Assembly (NCBI RefSeq): GCF_042676185.1 | Contig: NZ_JBHTJT010000005.1 | Coordinates: 62,001 to 126,000, forward strand | Direction: 5' to 3' | DNA from: Tropicimonas aquimaris | GTDB taxonomy: Bacteria; Pseudomonadota; Alphaproteobacteria; Rhodobacterales; Rhodobacteraceae | DNA: 64,000 bases | In this document: positions 1-8,874 of the stretch, piece after piece | Layout: every line of letters starts with the position of its first letter | Numbering within the stretch: the first letter of the stretch is position 1 | Program-made: the position numbers and the translations under genes | Notes under the pieces: model-generated | Databases searched by the model: none | Seen by the model: the letters and a program-made list of their open reading frames with translations, nothing else | What the model was told of the DNA's origin: nothing

Positions 1-987
1 GTGGACGGCGAAGGGGCGGTCGAAATAGCTGTCGATCCGGGGGCCAACTGCCTGAACCGTCAGCCGCATCGGCTTGCCCGCCACGGCGGCGAACCCTTTG
101 AGCCGCAGGATGTCATGGGCGCGGATCACCTCCGCCACCTGCTCGGCAAAGGCCGCGGGATCGGCGATCTCGGGACGGCTCACCACGAAGCTCTCGAACT
201 CGTCATGGCCGTGCTCGTGTTCGTGATCGTGGTCGTCATCGTCGTCGTCATCGTGGTGATGATGGTGATGCACCTCGTGGCGCCCTTCCAGGTCGTCCTC
301 GGCGCCGATGCCGAGACCGAGCAGCACCGCGGCGTCGACCGCGCCCATCTCGGCATGCAGCACGGAGACGCCCGCGCGCACCTCTCCCCGCAGTTTCGCG
401 GTCAGCGCCTCGGCAGCGGCACCGCCAAGCAGATCGGCCTTGTTGACGACGACCATGTCGGCGCAGGCGAGCTGGTCCTCGAAAAGCTCGGACAGGGGCG
501 TCTCGTGATCTATGGTCTCGTCGGCCACACGCTGGGCGTCCACCGCCGCCTCGTTGGCGGCGAAGCGCCCCTCGGAGAGCGCGGGCCCGTCGACCACCGC
601 GATCACACCGTCCACCGTCACCCGGGTGCGGATGTCGGGCCAGTTGAAGGCGCGCACCAGCGGCTGCGGCAGGGCAAGACCGGAGGTCTCGATCACGATG
701 TGGTCCGGCGCGTCGGGCCGGTCGATCAGCTTCTGCATCGCGGGCAGGAAATCCTCCGCCACGGTGCAGCAGATACAGCCGTTCGAGAGCTCCACCACGT
801 CCTCTTCCTTGCAGCTCTCGATGCCGCAGCCCTTGAGGATCTCGCCATCGACGCCGAGATCACCAAACTCGTTGATGATGAGCGCGATCCGCTTGCCGTT
901 GGCGTTGTCCAGCAGGTGGCGGATGAGGGTCGTCTTGCCGGCGCCGAGAAAACCGGTGACGACGGTTGCGGGGATCTTCTGGGCCAT
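1..987 (-). CDS. cobW: CobW-type GTPase / metallochaperone (3' end cut by window edge)
   Basis: G3E-family P-loop GTPase associated with cobalt handling in B12 synthesis. The start ATG is at 987. The first 20 residues carry the Walker A motif GFLGAGKTT. It is followed by a NEFG motif, the CIC-type metal motif (GCICC, preceded by ELSN) and a NKAD guanine-recognition motif. A striking metal-binding segment sits between the GTPase and C-terminal domains: about six His, seven Asp, then alternating His-Asp/Glu (about nt 195-275). 329 codons are present without a stop, so the C-terminus lies beyond the left edge. The gene is directly downstream (minus strand) of a cobalamin riboswitch. In related genomes cobN often follows cobW, but that cannot be checked here. 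Family call is firm; cobalt as the metal is inferred from context. Confidence 0.93.
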   Translation of the reverse strand, partial: MAQKIPATVVTGFLGAGKTTLIRHLLDNANGKRIALIINEFGDLGVDGEILKGCGIESCKEEDVVELSNGCICCTVAEDFLPAMQKLIDRPDAPDHIVIETSGLALPQPLVRAFNWPDIRTRVTVDGVIAVVDGPALSEGRFAANEAAVDAQRVADETIDHETPLSELFEDQLACADMVVVNKADLLGGAAAEALTAKLRGEVRAGVSVLHAEMGAVDAAVLLGLGIGAEDDLEGRHEVHHHHHHDDDDDDDHDHEHEHGHDEFESFVVSRPEIADPAAFAEQVAEVIRAHDILRLKGFAAVAGKPMRLTVQAVGPRIDSYFDRPFAVH

Positions 988-1104
988 GGCGCGGGCTCCT
1001 TGCGACAGCGGCGAAAGGTGCAGGAATCACGCGGGCGGCCTCTGACCGGCGCGACCCCGGAGCACCCCGCCCGAACCCGCATCCCGCACCGGCTGCGCCG
1101 GCGG

Positions 1105-1275
1105 CACGAGGCAGGTCTCCTGGCTCGCGGGTCGTCGCCGGCACCTGCCTTCCCGGCGCGTCTTGCGCCAGTGGCCCGGGGTGTCGGCTCGCCGCGTACA
1201 GTCGCGGGGGCGGCTGCGGTTCGGGGCAACGGCCCCGGCGCATTCCCTCTTCGCCCGGAATCTTCCGGGCACCTC
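1105..1275 (-). promoter_or_regulatory. Adenosylcobalamin riboswitch upstream of cobW
   Basis: Read on the minus strand, this has the conserved parts of a cobalamin riboswitch in order: a GGTGCCCGG-type start, GGGAA, CCGCGACTGTACGCGG, CCACTGG, GGGAAGGC, and the B12 box AGCCAGGAGACCTGCC (complement of 1110-1125). It lies between the cobK stop (1286) and the cobW start (987). Vitamin B12 binding would be expected to reduce cobW expression. Element boundaries are approximate. Confidence 0.93.
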
Positions 1276-1285
1276 GTGGCGCAGG

Positions 1286-2035
1286 TTATGCGGCCGGGCC
1301 GGAAGGCGTGTCAAGCACGCCCCGCCGGGCGAGCCAGCCGAGTGCCTCGCCGACCGTCCCGACGCGCGTCACGCCCTCGGGCAGTGGCGGGCGGTCGATC
1401 ACCATCACCCGCAAGCCGAGTGCCGCTGCGACATCGAGCTTTGCCCCGCCCTCCGTCCCCCCCGCATTCCTGGTCACAAGGTGGGTGATCCTTTGCGCCC
1501 GTAGCAATTCCACTTCCTCTTCATAGGAAAACGGCGGGCGGGCGAGGATCTGGGTGACATGGGCCGGCAGCGCCTCGACCGGCTCGATGGAGCGCAGGAA
1601 CAGCGCGAGGTCGGGCCGCAGGTCCAGAGCCTGCGCCGAGCCGGAACCGGTGGCGAGCAGCGCCCGCGCCCCGGCGGGCAGTGCAGCCATCGCGGCGGAA
1701 AGGTCGGCGAAATGGCTCCAATCCGCACCGTCGGTCCGCTCCCATGCCGGGCGGCGGAGCACCAGGAGCGGGCAGCGCGCCACCTTGGCGGCGCGGACGG
1801 CATTCGCGGTGATCCCCTGCGCGAAAGGATGGGTGGCATCAACGAGCGCGGTGATCCGCTCTTCGGCCAACGCCGCCGCCAGTCCCCCCACACCGCCGAA
1901 GCCACCGCGCCGGACGTCGCCGGGAAGCGATGCCGGCTGCCGCGTCACCCCGGCGAGCGACGTCAGGGTCGCAACGCCGCGCCCGTGCAGTACCTCCGCC
2001 AGTTGCCGCGCCTCGGCCGTGCCGCCGAGGATCAT
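1286..2035 (-). CDS. cobK: Precorrin-6A reductase
   Basis: Reduces precorrin-6A to precorrin-6B in corrin ring synthesis. The 249-residue product starts MILGGTAEARQL, with the nucleotide-binding GGTAEAR at residues 4-10 and the family motif DATHPFA near 66-72. Length is usual for CobK/CbiJ. The chosen ATG is 12 nt after the cbiD stop. An in-frame GTG at 2050 overlaps the cbiD TGA as GTGA and would add five residues. The gene is the last of a cbiD-cobK pair, just ahead of the cobW riboswitch. Confidence 0.92.
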   Translation of the reverse strand: MILGGTAEARQLAEVLHGRGVATLTSLAGVTRQPASLPGDVRRGGFGGVGGLAAALAEERITALVDATHPFAQGITANAVRAAKVARCPLLVLRRPAWERTDGADWSHFADLSAAMAALPAGARALLATGSGSAQALDLRPDLALFLRSIEPVEALPAHVTQILARPPFSYEEEVELLRAQRITHLVTRNAGGTEGGAKLDVAAALGLRVMVIDRPPLPEGVTRVGTVGEALGWLARRGVLDTPSGPAA

Positions 2036-2046
2036 CACCCGCACCC

Positions 2047-3120
2047 TCACCCCGGGCCTGCTTCGGCCAGGATCTGCCCTTGCCGGTCCACCACCAGCAC
2101 GTCGACGGAAATTCCGGCTCCGGCCACGAGCTGCGCCGCTTCCGCCTGCGCGGCCTGCGCGATGGCCCGCGCCAGCGGCACCCCGACGCGTTCGAGCGCC
2201 TCGAGCGCGGTGTTGCAGGCGGCGATCTGTGCCCGATCCGCCCCGAGCCCCGCCGCTGTCTCTGCCAGCTGCAGGAAATCCACCTGGCTGCGCGCCGAGT
2301 GCAGGTCCCGAGCGCCCTGCGCCAGCTTGGTCAGCTTGCCGAAGCCGCCCGCAATCGTCACGCGCGGCACCGGGTGACGCGCCAGGTATTTCAGCATCCC
2401 GCCGGCGAAATCGCCCATGTCGAGCATCGCGTGGTCCGGCAGGCCGAAATGCGCCTGCGCCACGCGCTCCGAGGTCGCGCCGGTGCTGCCGACCACGTGG
2501 CTCAGGCCGGCGGCGCGGGCGACGTCGATGCCGCGGTGGATCGAGGCGATCCAGGCCGCACAGGAAAACGGGCGGACGATGCCGGTGGTGCCAAGGATCG
2601 ACAGTCCGCCGACGATCCCGAGCCTTGGGTTCCACGTCTGCCGCGCCAGCGCCTCGCCACCGGGGATAGCGATCTCCACCTCGAAATCGGCCGAGATGCC
2701 ACGCGCCTCGGCCACGTCCGTCAGGACGCGGGCAATCATCTGGCGCGGTACGGGGTTGATCGCCGGTTCTCCGACCGCGACTGGCAGGCCAGGTCGGGTC
2801 ACATGGCCCACCCCCTCGCCCGCGCGAAACACGATCCCCTGCCCCGGCGCGGCATGGCGCACCGTCACCAGAATCAGCGCGCCGTGGGTCACGTCCGGGT
2901 CGTCACCGGCATCCTTGATGACCCCGGCCCGTGCCCAGCCCTCGCCCAAGGCCATCTCGGCCAAGGCGAAGAGCGGCGTCTCGCCCCGCGGCAGGGTGAT
3001 CTCAACCGGGTCCACCCACTCGCCCGTCAACAGCGCGCCGCATGCCGCAGCAGCCGCCGCCGTGGCGCAGGCGCCTGTGGTGAAACCGGTTCGGAGGGGG
3101 CCCTCGGGTTTGCGTGTCAT
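2047..3120 (-). CDS. cbiD: Cobalt-precorrin-5B C1-methyltransferase CbiD
   Basis: SAM-dependent C1 methylation of the corrin ring. The 357-residue protein opens with the CbiD signature GFTTGACATAAA (residues 12-23). Other family stretches are visible, such as PGGE/ARQTWNPRLGI, LGTTGIVRPFS and GGFGKLTKLAQG. The ATG at 3120 is chosen because the conserved N-terminus begins ten residues later. CbiD belongs to the anaerobic-type route and here replaces CobF. The gene diverges from cobA (start 3232), with a 111-bp shared promoter region. Confidence 0.94.
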   Translation of the reverse strand: MTRKPEGPLRTGFTTGACATAAAAAACGALLTGEWVDPVEITLPRGETPLFALAEMALGEGWARAGVIKDAGDDPDVTHGALILVTVRHAAPGQGIVFRAGEGVGHVTRPGLPVAVGEPAINPVPRQMIARVLTDVAEARGISADFEVEIAIPGGEALARQTWNPRLGIVGGLSILGTTGIVRPFSCAAWIASIHRGIDVARAAGLSHVVGSTGATSERVAQAHFGLPDHAMLDMGDFAGGMLKYLARHPVPRVTIAGGFGKLTKLAQGARDLHSARSQVDFLQLAETAAGLGADRAQIAACNTALEALERVGVPLARAIAQAAQAEAAQLVAGAGISVDVLVVDRQGQILAEAGPG

Positions 3121-3231
3121 GCCAGCGGTATAGCCCGATGTCGCAGCCATGCGACAGGGGCAAGCGCGCTGCCCGCCGCATGCACGGATGGCATCTCGCC
3201 ATTGCCGTGGGCCGGCGGTAAGGTGCGGCCC

Positions 3232-4092
3232 ATGACTGACGCTCCCACGATCGTTCTTCCGCCGCACGACTGGCCGGTCTTTCCCGCAGGCCTTGTCTGG
3301 CTTGTCGGCGCCGGCCCCGGCGAGCCCGGACTGCTGACTCTGCAGGCGCTGCACGCAATGCAGCAGGCCGACGTGATCGTGCATGACGCGCTGGTCGATC
3401 CGCGCATCCTCGACTGGCGGCGGCCGGGAACGCAGCTCGAATATGCAGGCAAGCGCGGCGGCAAGCCCTCCGCGAAGCAGCGGGACATCTCGCTGCAGCT
3501 GATCGAGCTCTCGCGCGAGGGCAAGCGGGTGCTGCGCCTCAAGGGCGGCGATCCCTTCGTCTTCGGGCGCGGCGGCGAGGAGGCGCAGACCCTGGCGCAG
3601 GCCGGCGTGCCGATCCGCGTGACGCCCGGCATCTCCGCCGGGATCGGCGGGCTGGCCTTTGCCGGCATCCCGGTCACCCACCGCGATGTCAACCACGCCG
3701 TGACCTTCCTCACCGGCCACGACCAGACCGGCCTCGCGCCGAGCGGCATCGACTGGCCGGCGCTGGCCAAGGGCAGCCCGGTAATCGTGATGTACATGGC
3801 GATCAAGCACCTGCCGCAGATCTCTGCCGCGCTGCTCGACGCGGGCCGCCCGGGCCACGATCCGGTGGCCATCGTCTCCAACGCCACACTGCCCGACATG
3901 CGGGTGCTCGAGACGACGCTGGCCTGCGCCGCCGAAGACGCGGTGCGCGCCGAAATGCAGGCCCCGGCGATCGTCTGCCTGGGCCGCGTGGTCGAGATGC
4001 GCAAGGCCATCGACTGGATGGCGCAGCTGCGCGGCGAGGCGCCGCGCGATCTCGACCCGCTGAACCTCGCGGACACATCCGAGGCATCATGA
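3232..4092 (+). CDS. cobA: Uroporphyrinogen-III C-methyltransferase (SUMT)
   Basis: Makes precorrin-2 from uroporphyrinogen III by two SAM-dependent methylations; the entry step to B12 and siroheme. The 286-residue protein has the tetrapyrrole methylase start VGAGPGEPG (25-33) and the SAM-site motif LKGGDPFVFGRGGEEA (103-118). An N-terminal extension of about 20 residues precedes the first motif. There is no fused CysG dehydrogenase/chelatase part. Its TGA overlaps the cobB ATG (ATGA), so the two are translationally coupled. Confidence 0.93.
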   Translation: MTDAPTIVLPPHDWPVFPAGLVWLVGAGPGEPGLLTLQALHAMQQADVIVHDALVDPRILDWRRPGTQLEYAGKRGGKPSAKQRDISLQLIELSREGKRVLRLKGGDPFVFGRGGEEAQTLAQAGVPIRVTPGISAGIGGLAFAGIPVTHRDVNHAVTFLTGHDQTGLAPSGIDWPALAKGSPVIVMYMAIKHLPQISAALLDAGRPGHDPVAIVSNATLPDMRVLETTLACAAEDAVRAEMQAPAIVCLGRVVEMRKAIDWMAQLRGEAPRDLDPLNLADTSEAS

Positions 4093-5378
4093 CAGCACGG
4101 GGTTTCGTGATTGCCGCCGCCAGTTCGGGCGCCGGCAAGACGACGGTGACTCTCGGGCTGTTGCGGGCGCTCCGGCGTCGCGGGATCGCCGTGCGGGCCG
4201 CCAAGAGCGGGCCCGACTACATCGACCCCGCCTTCCACGCCGCCGCCTGCGGAGCGCCTTCCGTGAACCTGGATGCCTGGGCGATGCCGCCCGACACCCT
4301 GCGCGCCCGCGCCGCCGGACAGGGCGGCGAGCTGCTGGTGGTGGAGGGCGCTATGGGCGTGCTCGATGCCGGGCGCGACGGTCACGGTTCGGCCGCCGAC
4401 CTTGCGGAAGCGCTCGACTTGCCCCTGGTGCTGGTGCTCGACATCTCTCGGACCGGGCAATCTGCGCTGCTGCCAGCGATCGGATTGCAGGCGCTGCGCC
4501 CCGACCTGCCGCTCGCCGGAGTGATCCTGAATCGCGCCGGCTCGGAGGCGCACGCCGCGATGGCGGCGGGCCCGCTGGCGGACACCGACACGACCGTCTT
4601 CGGCACCCTGCGCCGCGAGGACGGCCTGCGCCTGCCCGAGCGACACCTGGGCCTCGTCCAGGCCGCCGAGACCGAGGCGCTGGAACGGTTCCTCGAGCAG
4701 GCCGCCGACCGGATCGACGCTGCGCTCGACCTCGATGCGCTGCTGGAGGCCGCCCGCCCCCTGCCCTCCGCATCCGGTGCGTTTCCGCGGCTGAAACCGT
4801 TGGGCAACCGGATCGCGGTCGCAATGGACGCCGCCTTCAGCTTCACCTACCCGCACCTGCTGGACGACTGGCACGCGCAGGGCGCACAGATTCTGCCGTT
4901 CTCGCCCCTTGACAACAAGGGGCCGGACCAATTCGCCGACGCGATCTACCTGCCGGGCGGCTATCCCGAGCTCCATGCCGGACGGCTGGCGGCCGCGGGG
5001 AAATTTCTCGGCCTGATGCGCCGTGCCGCGCAGCGGGGGGCGCGGATCTACGGAGAATGCGGCGGCTACATGGTGCTGGGAGTGGGTCTCACCGATGCGG
5101 AAGGAACGCGGCACGACATGCTCGGCCTGCTCCCGCTGGAGACCTCCTTCGCCGAACGGCGGCTGAGCCTCGGCTACCGGCGGCTGTCGCCTGCGCCCGG
5201 CGCGCCCTGGGAGGGGCCGCTGCTGGGGCACGAGTTCCACTATTCCACGGTGCTCCGCGAAGGCGCGGTGGAGAGGCTGTTCCGCGCCGCGGATGCCGCC
5301 GGAGCGAAACACGCGGACATGGGCCTTTGCTCGGGGCGCGTCTGTGGCAGCTTCGCCCATGTGATCGGCCCGGCCTGA
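4089..5378 (+). CDS. cobB: Cobyrinate (hydrogenobyrinate) a,c-diamide synthase
   Basis: ATP- and glutamine-dependent amidation of corrin side chains a and c. The 429-residue protein has an N-terminal dethiobiotin-synthetase-like P-loop (ASSGAGKTT, 11-19). Its C-terminal class I glutamine amidotransferase domain has YLPGGYPELHA and the nucleophile Cys near residue 324 (YGECGGYMVLG). Length is usual for CobB/CbiA. The start overlaps the end of cobA by 4 nt. It is the last gene before a repeat-containing intergenic stretch. Confidence 0.94.
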   Translation: MTARGFVIAAASSGAGKTTVTLGLLRALRRRGIAVRAAKSGPDYIDPAFHAAACGAPSVNLDAWAMPPDTLRARAAGQGGELLVVEGAMGVLDAGRDGHGSAADLAEALDLPLVLVLDISRTGQSALLPAIGLQALRPDLPLAGVILNRAGSEAHAAMAAGPLADTDTTVFGTLRREDGLRLPERHLGLVQAAETEALERFLEQAADRIDAALDLDALLEAARPLPSASGAFPRLKPLGNRIAVAMDAAFSFTYPHLLDDWHAQGAQILPFSPLDNKGPDQFADAIYLPGGYPELHAGRLAAAGKFLGLMRRAAQRGARIYGECGGYMVLGVGLTDAEGTRHDMLGLLPLETSFAERRLSLGYRRLSPAPGAPWEGPLLGHEFHYSTVLREGAVERLFRAADAAGAKHADMGLCSGRVCGSFAHVIGPA

Positions 5379-5404
5379 TCCTCGTCACAACAATCCGTGT
5401 CTGT

Positions 5405-5612
5405 CCCGCGCGCCGGAGGCGCGCCCGGCCCAACGAGGCAAGACGCGGCAGCGTCGCACCTCGGCGGGAGCCCTCCCGCCCGCCGGCACCCCATCCAGAG
5501 ATGGGGCTTCGCCGGTTGGGCCGGGCCGCGCGCAGGGCGCGCGGGCGATCTTTCGGACGAAAGATCGTGCCTCCGGCGGGGATATTTTTCGACAGAAGAA
5601 GATCGGGGGCAC
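5405..5612. repeat. Dispersed intergenic repeat, copy A (composite of inverted repeats)
   Basis: Gene-free stretch between the ends of cobB and cobM. It holds an inverted pair (CGCGCCCGGCCCAAC about 5420-5434 against GTTGGGCCGGGC about 5515-5526), a GGCGGGA/TCCCGCC hairpin (about 5463-5480), a hairpin with 9-bp arms CGATCTTTC/GAAAGATCG (5546-5567), and the tail CCTCCGGCGGGGATATTTTT..GACAGAAGAAGAT (5570-5604). Parts recur at 16907-16985, 31853-31874 and 47713-47740. It lies between converging genes, so it may also serve as a bidirectional terminator. Confidence 0.7.
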
Positions 5613-5613
5613 C

Positions 5614-6378
5614 TCAGGCGCGGCGTTTCGGCCTCAGGATGTGGGGCTGGTCGGCGTCGTAGAGGGCCGAATCCGGGAAGTCGTGATCGGCGAAGACACG
5701 ACCAACGAACACCAGTGCCGTGCGCGTGAGCTTGGCGGCGCGGACCTTGTCGCGGATATCCGAGAGCGTGCCGCGGATATAGGCCTCGTCGGGCCAGCCG
5801 ACGCGGTAGGCGACGATCACCGGGCAATCGGCGCCGTAGAGCGGCGAAAGCTGACGTTCGATCTCGAGCAGGTTGCGGATCGAGAGGTGGATGGCCAGCG
5901 TCGCGCGGGAGGCGCCGAGCGTGGCGAGGTCCTCGCCTTCCGGCATCGACGAGGATTTCATGGCCGTGCGGGTCAGGATGACCGTCTGCGCTACCTCGGG
6001 GATCGTCAGCTCCTGCCCCATCGCGGCGGCGGCAGCGGCATAGGCTGGCACACCCGGGGTGATCTCGTAGGGAATGCCGAGAGCCCGCAAGCGGCGGACC
6101 TGTTCGGCGATGGCGCCATAGAGCGAGGGATCGCCGGAGTGCACCCGGGCGACGTCCTGCCCTCTGGCATGGGCCGCCGCGATCTCGGCGATGATCTCGT
6201 CGAGCGCCAGCGGCGCCGTGTCGATCACCCGCGCGCCCTCCGGCGCCCCGGCGACCACGGCCTCGGGAACCAGCGAGCCGGCATAGAGGCAGACCGGGCA
6301 GGACGCGATCAGACGCTGCCCCCGGACGGTGATGAGTTCCGGATCGCCCGGGCCGGCGCCGATGAAATGGACGGTCAT
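5614..6378 (-). CDS. cobM: Precorrin-4 C11-methyltransferase
   Basis: SAM-dependent C11 methylation of precorrin-4. The 254-residue protein starts MTVHFIGAGPGDPELITVRG, the typical tetrapyrrole methylase opening, followed by YAGSLVP, HSGDPSLYGA and EITPGVPAYAAAAAAMG. These match CobM/CbiF. Its ATG overlaps the TGA of the upstream cbiG-cobJ fusion by 4 nt. It is the last gene of the minus-strand cbiX-to-cobM train. Confidence 0.94.
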   Translation of the reverse strand: MTVHFIGAGPGDPELITVRGQRLIASCPVCLYAGSLVPEAVVAGAPEGARVIDTAPLALDEIIAEIAAAHARGQDVARVHSGDPSLYGAIAEQVRRLRALGIPYEITPGVPAYAAAAAAMGQELTIPEVAQTVILTRTAMKSSSMPEGEDLATLGASRATLAIHLSIRNLLEIERQLSPLYGADCPVIVAYRVGWPDEAYIRGTLSDIRDKVRAAKLTRTALVFVGRVFADHDFPDSALYDADQPHILRPKRRA

Positions 6379-8183
6379 GTCTGGTCTCCGTCAATGCGTT
6401 TCGCGTAGCCGCGCGGGGTGTAGATCCAGCTGCCGCCGGCGCCGGCGTCGATATCGCCGCTGGGAATGCGGCGGGAGGTCGAAGCGCCAACGAGCACGAT
6501 GGTCATCATGTCCACCTCGTCGACGTCGAGCGCGTCGAGCCGGCGCAGGGTGAGGCGTTCTTCCGGCCGTCCGAGGCTCTGGGCCAGCAGCACCGGCGTG
6601 TCGGCGGGACGGTGCGCGAGCAGGATCTCGCGTGCCTCGGCAAGCAGGGTGCGGCGGCGGCGCGAGACCGGGTTGTAGAAGGCAATCACGAAATCGCCCG
6701 CCGCGGCGGCATGGAGCCGTTTCACGATCGCCTCGCGCGGAGTCAGCAGGTCCGACAGCGAGATTGCGCAGAAATCGTGCCCAAGCAGAGCACCCGCGCG
6801 CGCCGAGGCTGCCTGCAGCGCGGAGATGCCGGGGACGTGTGTGAGCGCCACTCGCCGGGCCGCGTCCGAAACCCCGCCCGCCGCCGCGTCCCGGTCCAGG
6901 AGTTCCATGACCAGCGCGCCCATGGCGTAGATCCCGCCGTCTCCGGAACAGATCAGCGCCACGCGCCGACCCTCACCCGCGGCTTCCAGCGCGTAGCGGC
7001 AGCGCGCCTCCTCCTCGCCCAGGGCGAAATCGCGGCGCATCCGGCCGCGGGCTACCGGCCCCAGGAGGTCGATATAGAACCCGTAGCCGACAAGCTCGTC
7101 AGCCTCCGCGATCAGCCGCGTGGCCTCCGGGGTGCGCCAGGCGGCCTGGCCCGGCCCGATCCCGATCACCGCGAGGTGGCCGCGAGGGCTGCCCTCGGTC
7201 CCGCCGGCGCCGATCCGTGCGGCGGCGCAGGTAGCGTTGACACTCTTGCACTTCGGCATGTCCAGCGTGCCCTCGGGGCCGGCGGCGGCAAGGGCTGCGC
7301 CTTCTGCCACGCCATGGCAGCCGACCTCGGCGAAGACCACGTCGGAGGGGTTGGCGAGCCGTGGTGCCTCCTGCTCCAGCCGCGCGGCGGGATGGAAGCG
7401 GGCCGGCACGCCGAGGTAACGGGCCAGCGCATGGATCGCCGCCTCGTCGGTCTTGAGGTCGATGGAATGGACCGCCGCGATCTCGCCTGCGGCGATACCG
7501 GCCTCGGCAAGGCTCTGCCCGACAAGCGCGATCAGTTCATCCGGCGGGCAGCCCCGGGCACAGCCGACACCGAGGGCGAAGGCACGGCGGCGGTAGATCA
7601 AGGGCGGCGTTCCCGCCACGCTGAGCACTACCGGGGCGTCCGCATCGGCGGGCAGCACATCCACCGCGCCCTGCTCTGCCAGCGGTGTGAGCCAAGGCGC
7701 GTCGCCGGAGAGCTGACCGCGTTGGCCCGCGAGCAGTGCGGCCATGACCGGCTTGGCGTCCTCCGGGTTGTCCAACCGCCAACCCTCCGGCGGCTCGTCC
7801 AGCGCCACGCCGAGCGCGACATCCCCCGCGGTGGTCAGCGCTGCCTCGGTTCCGAGTATGCCGGCGATCTGTCGGGCCAGCGCGTTGGCCCCGCGATGGC
7901 CGCCGAGCAGCGGCACCACGGCGGACCCGTCCGGCGCAACCGCCAGCACGGGCGGCTCGCTGCGCTTGTTGCCGAGAAGCGGCGCAAGGGTGCGGATCAG
8001 GATCCCGGCGGCGGCGATACCGATGATCGGACGGCCAGAGGCGAACAACGCCTGCAGATGGGTTGCCACGTCGTCGAAATCGCGTCCTCGCAGGTCGGCG
8101 CGGCCGCCGATCGCCGTGGCGATATGCTCGGCCAGATCACCATGCGGCAGCAGCGAGACGATCACCGGTTTCGCGTCAGACAT
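6375..8183 (-). CDS. cobJ: CbiG-CobJ fusion: cobalt-precorrin-5A hydrolase-like / precorrin-3B C17-methyltransferase
   Basis: A 602-residue two-domain protein. Residues 1 to about 333 are CbiG/CobE-like: AAAGILIRTLAPLL and PLLGGHRGAN in the N-terminal half, and a C-terminal CobE-type part with LGVGCARGCP and TLDMPKCKSVNA. Residues from about 336 are a complete CobJ/CbiH methylase: VIGIGPGQ, CSGDGGIYAMGALVMEL and FYNPVSRRRR. The fusion places ring opening beside C17 ring contraction/methylation. The CbiG part has the family's usual domains in order, so the fusion looks real. It overlaps cobI by 8 nt and cobM by 4 nt. Confidence 0.92.
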   Translation of the reverse strand: MSDAKPVIVSLLPHGDLAEHIATAIGGRADLRGRDFDDVATHLQALFASGRPIIGIAAAGILIRTLAPLLGNKRSEPPVLAVAPDGSAVVPLLGGHRGANALARQIAGILGTEAALTTAGDVALGVALDEPPEGWRLDNPEDAKPVMAALLAGQRGQLSGDAPWLTPLAEQGAVDVLPADADAPVVLSVAGTPPLIYRRRAFALGVGCARGCPPDELIALVGQSLAEAGIAAGEIAAVHSIDLKTDEAAIHALARYLGVPARFHPAARLEQEAPRLANPSDVVFAEVGCHGVAEGAALAAAGPEGTLDMPKCKSVNATCAAARIGAGGTEGSPRGHLAVIGIGPGQAAWRTPEATRLIAEADELVGYGFYIDLLGPVARGRMRRDFALGEEEARCRYALEAAGEGRRVALICSGDGGIYAMGALVMELLDRDAAAGGVSDAARRVALTHVPGISALQAASARAGALLGHDFCAISLSDLLTPREAIVKRLHAAAAGDFVIAFYNPVSRRRRTLLAEAREILLAHRPADTPVLLAQSLGRPEERLTLRRLDALDVDEVDMMTIVLVGASTSRRIPSGDIDAGAGGSWIYTPRGYAKRIDGDQT

Positions 8184-8874
8184 GGGCGTCCCTCCCCGGC
8201 AGGATGATCATCGAGAAATAGGGCGCCGTCTCCGGCGCCTCGCGCAGCGGGCGCACGTTCTGTTCCGGCAGCGAGGCATGGGAGACGAAGACCGCGCGCT
8301 CTGCCAGGCCTAGGCCCTCCAGCAAGTCCCGGACCTTCGTCAGGTGCCGACCGATCTTCATGATCGCCACCGCGTTGGACTTGCGGACCTGCGCCTCCAG
8401 TTCGGCCTCCGGCAGGGTCGCGGGGAGCACGGTCAGCACCTCGTCGCGGGCGATGAGCGGCCGGCCGGCGGCGGCGGTCACGGCGCCAAGGGACGAGACA
8501 CCGGGAACCACCTCGGTGGGGAAGCGCTCCGCGAGCCGCGCATAGAGGTACATGAAGGAGCCATATAAGAACGGGTCGCCCTCGCAGAGCACCACCACGT
8601 CCTGCCCCTGTTCCAGCGCTGCGGCGATTTCCTCGGCGGCGCTGTCATAGACCTCCTGCGCGGGAAACCGTTCGCTGCGCATGGGGATCACGATCGGGAT
8701 CTCGCGGGCGGTGTCGGGAATGAACGCCGCTGCAATGGAACGCGCAAAGCTCTCTCCGGTGTCCGGGGTCGGATAGGCAATCACCTGCGCGCCGGAGATC
8801 AGCCGGTGCGCCTTGAGCGTCAGAAGCTCCGGATCGCCCGGGCCGAGGCCCAAGCCGTAGAGGGTGCCAGTCAT
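8176..8874 (-). CDS. cobI: Precorrin-2 C20-methyltransferase
   Basis: Converts precorrin-2 to precorrin-3A using SAM. The 232-residue product starts MTGTLYGLGLGPGDPELLTLK and carries CEGDPFLYGSFMYLYARLA and VVPGVSSLGAVTAAAGRPL, as expected for CobI/CbiL. The ATG at 8874 overlaps the cobL TGA by 4 nt; the 3' end overlaps the cobJ start by 8 nt. Tight coupling suggests one transcript from cbiX to cobM. Confidence 0.94.
   Translation of the reverse strand: MTGTLYGLGLGPGDPELLTLKAHRLISGAQVIAYPTPDTGESFARSIAAAFIPDTAREIPIVIPMRSERFPAQEVYDSAAEEIAAALEQGQDVVVLCEGDPFLYGSFMYLYARLAERFPTEVVPGVSSLGAVTAAAGRPLIARDEVLTVLPATLPEAELEAQVRKSNAVAIMKIGRHLTKVRDLLEGLGLAERAVFVSHASLPEQNVRPLREAPETAPYFSMIILPGRDAHV

Noticed and set aside
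1..1488. Very long open frame on the plus strand
   Set aside because: It is antisense to cobW and the riboswitch; the minus-strand frame gives a clean CobW sequence with GTPase motifs.
3117..5360. 747-codon minus-strand frame over cobA and cobB
   Set aside because: High-GC shadow: the product is Arg/Gly/Ala-rich without motifs, while cobA and cobB on the plus strand have clear family signatures.
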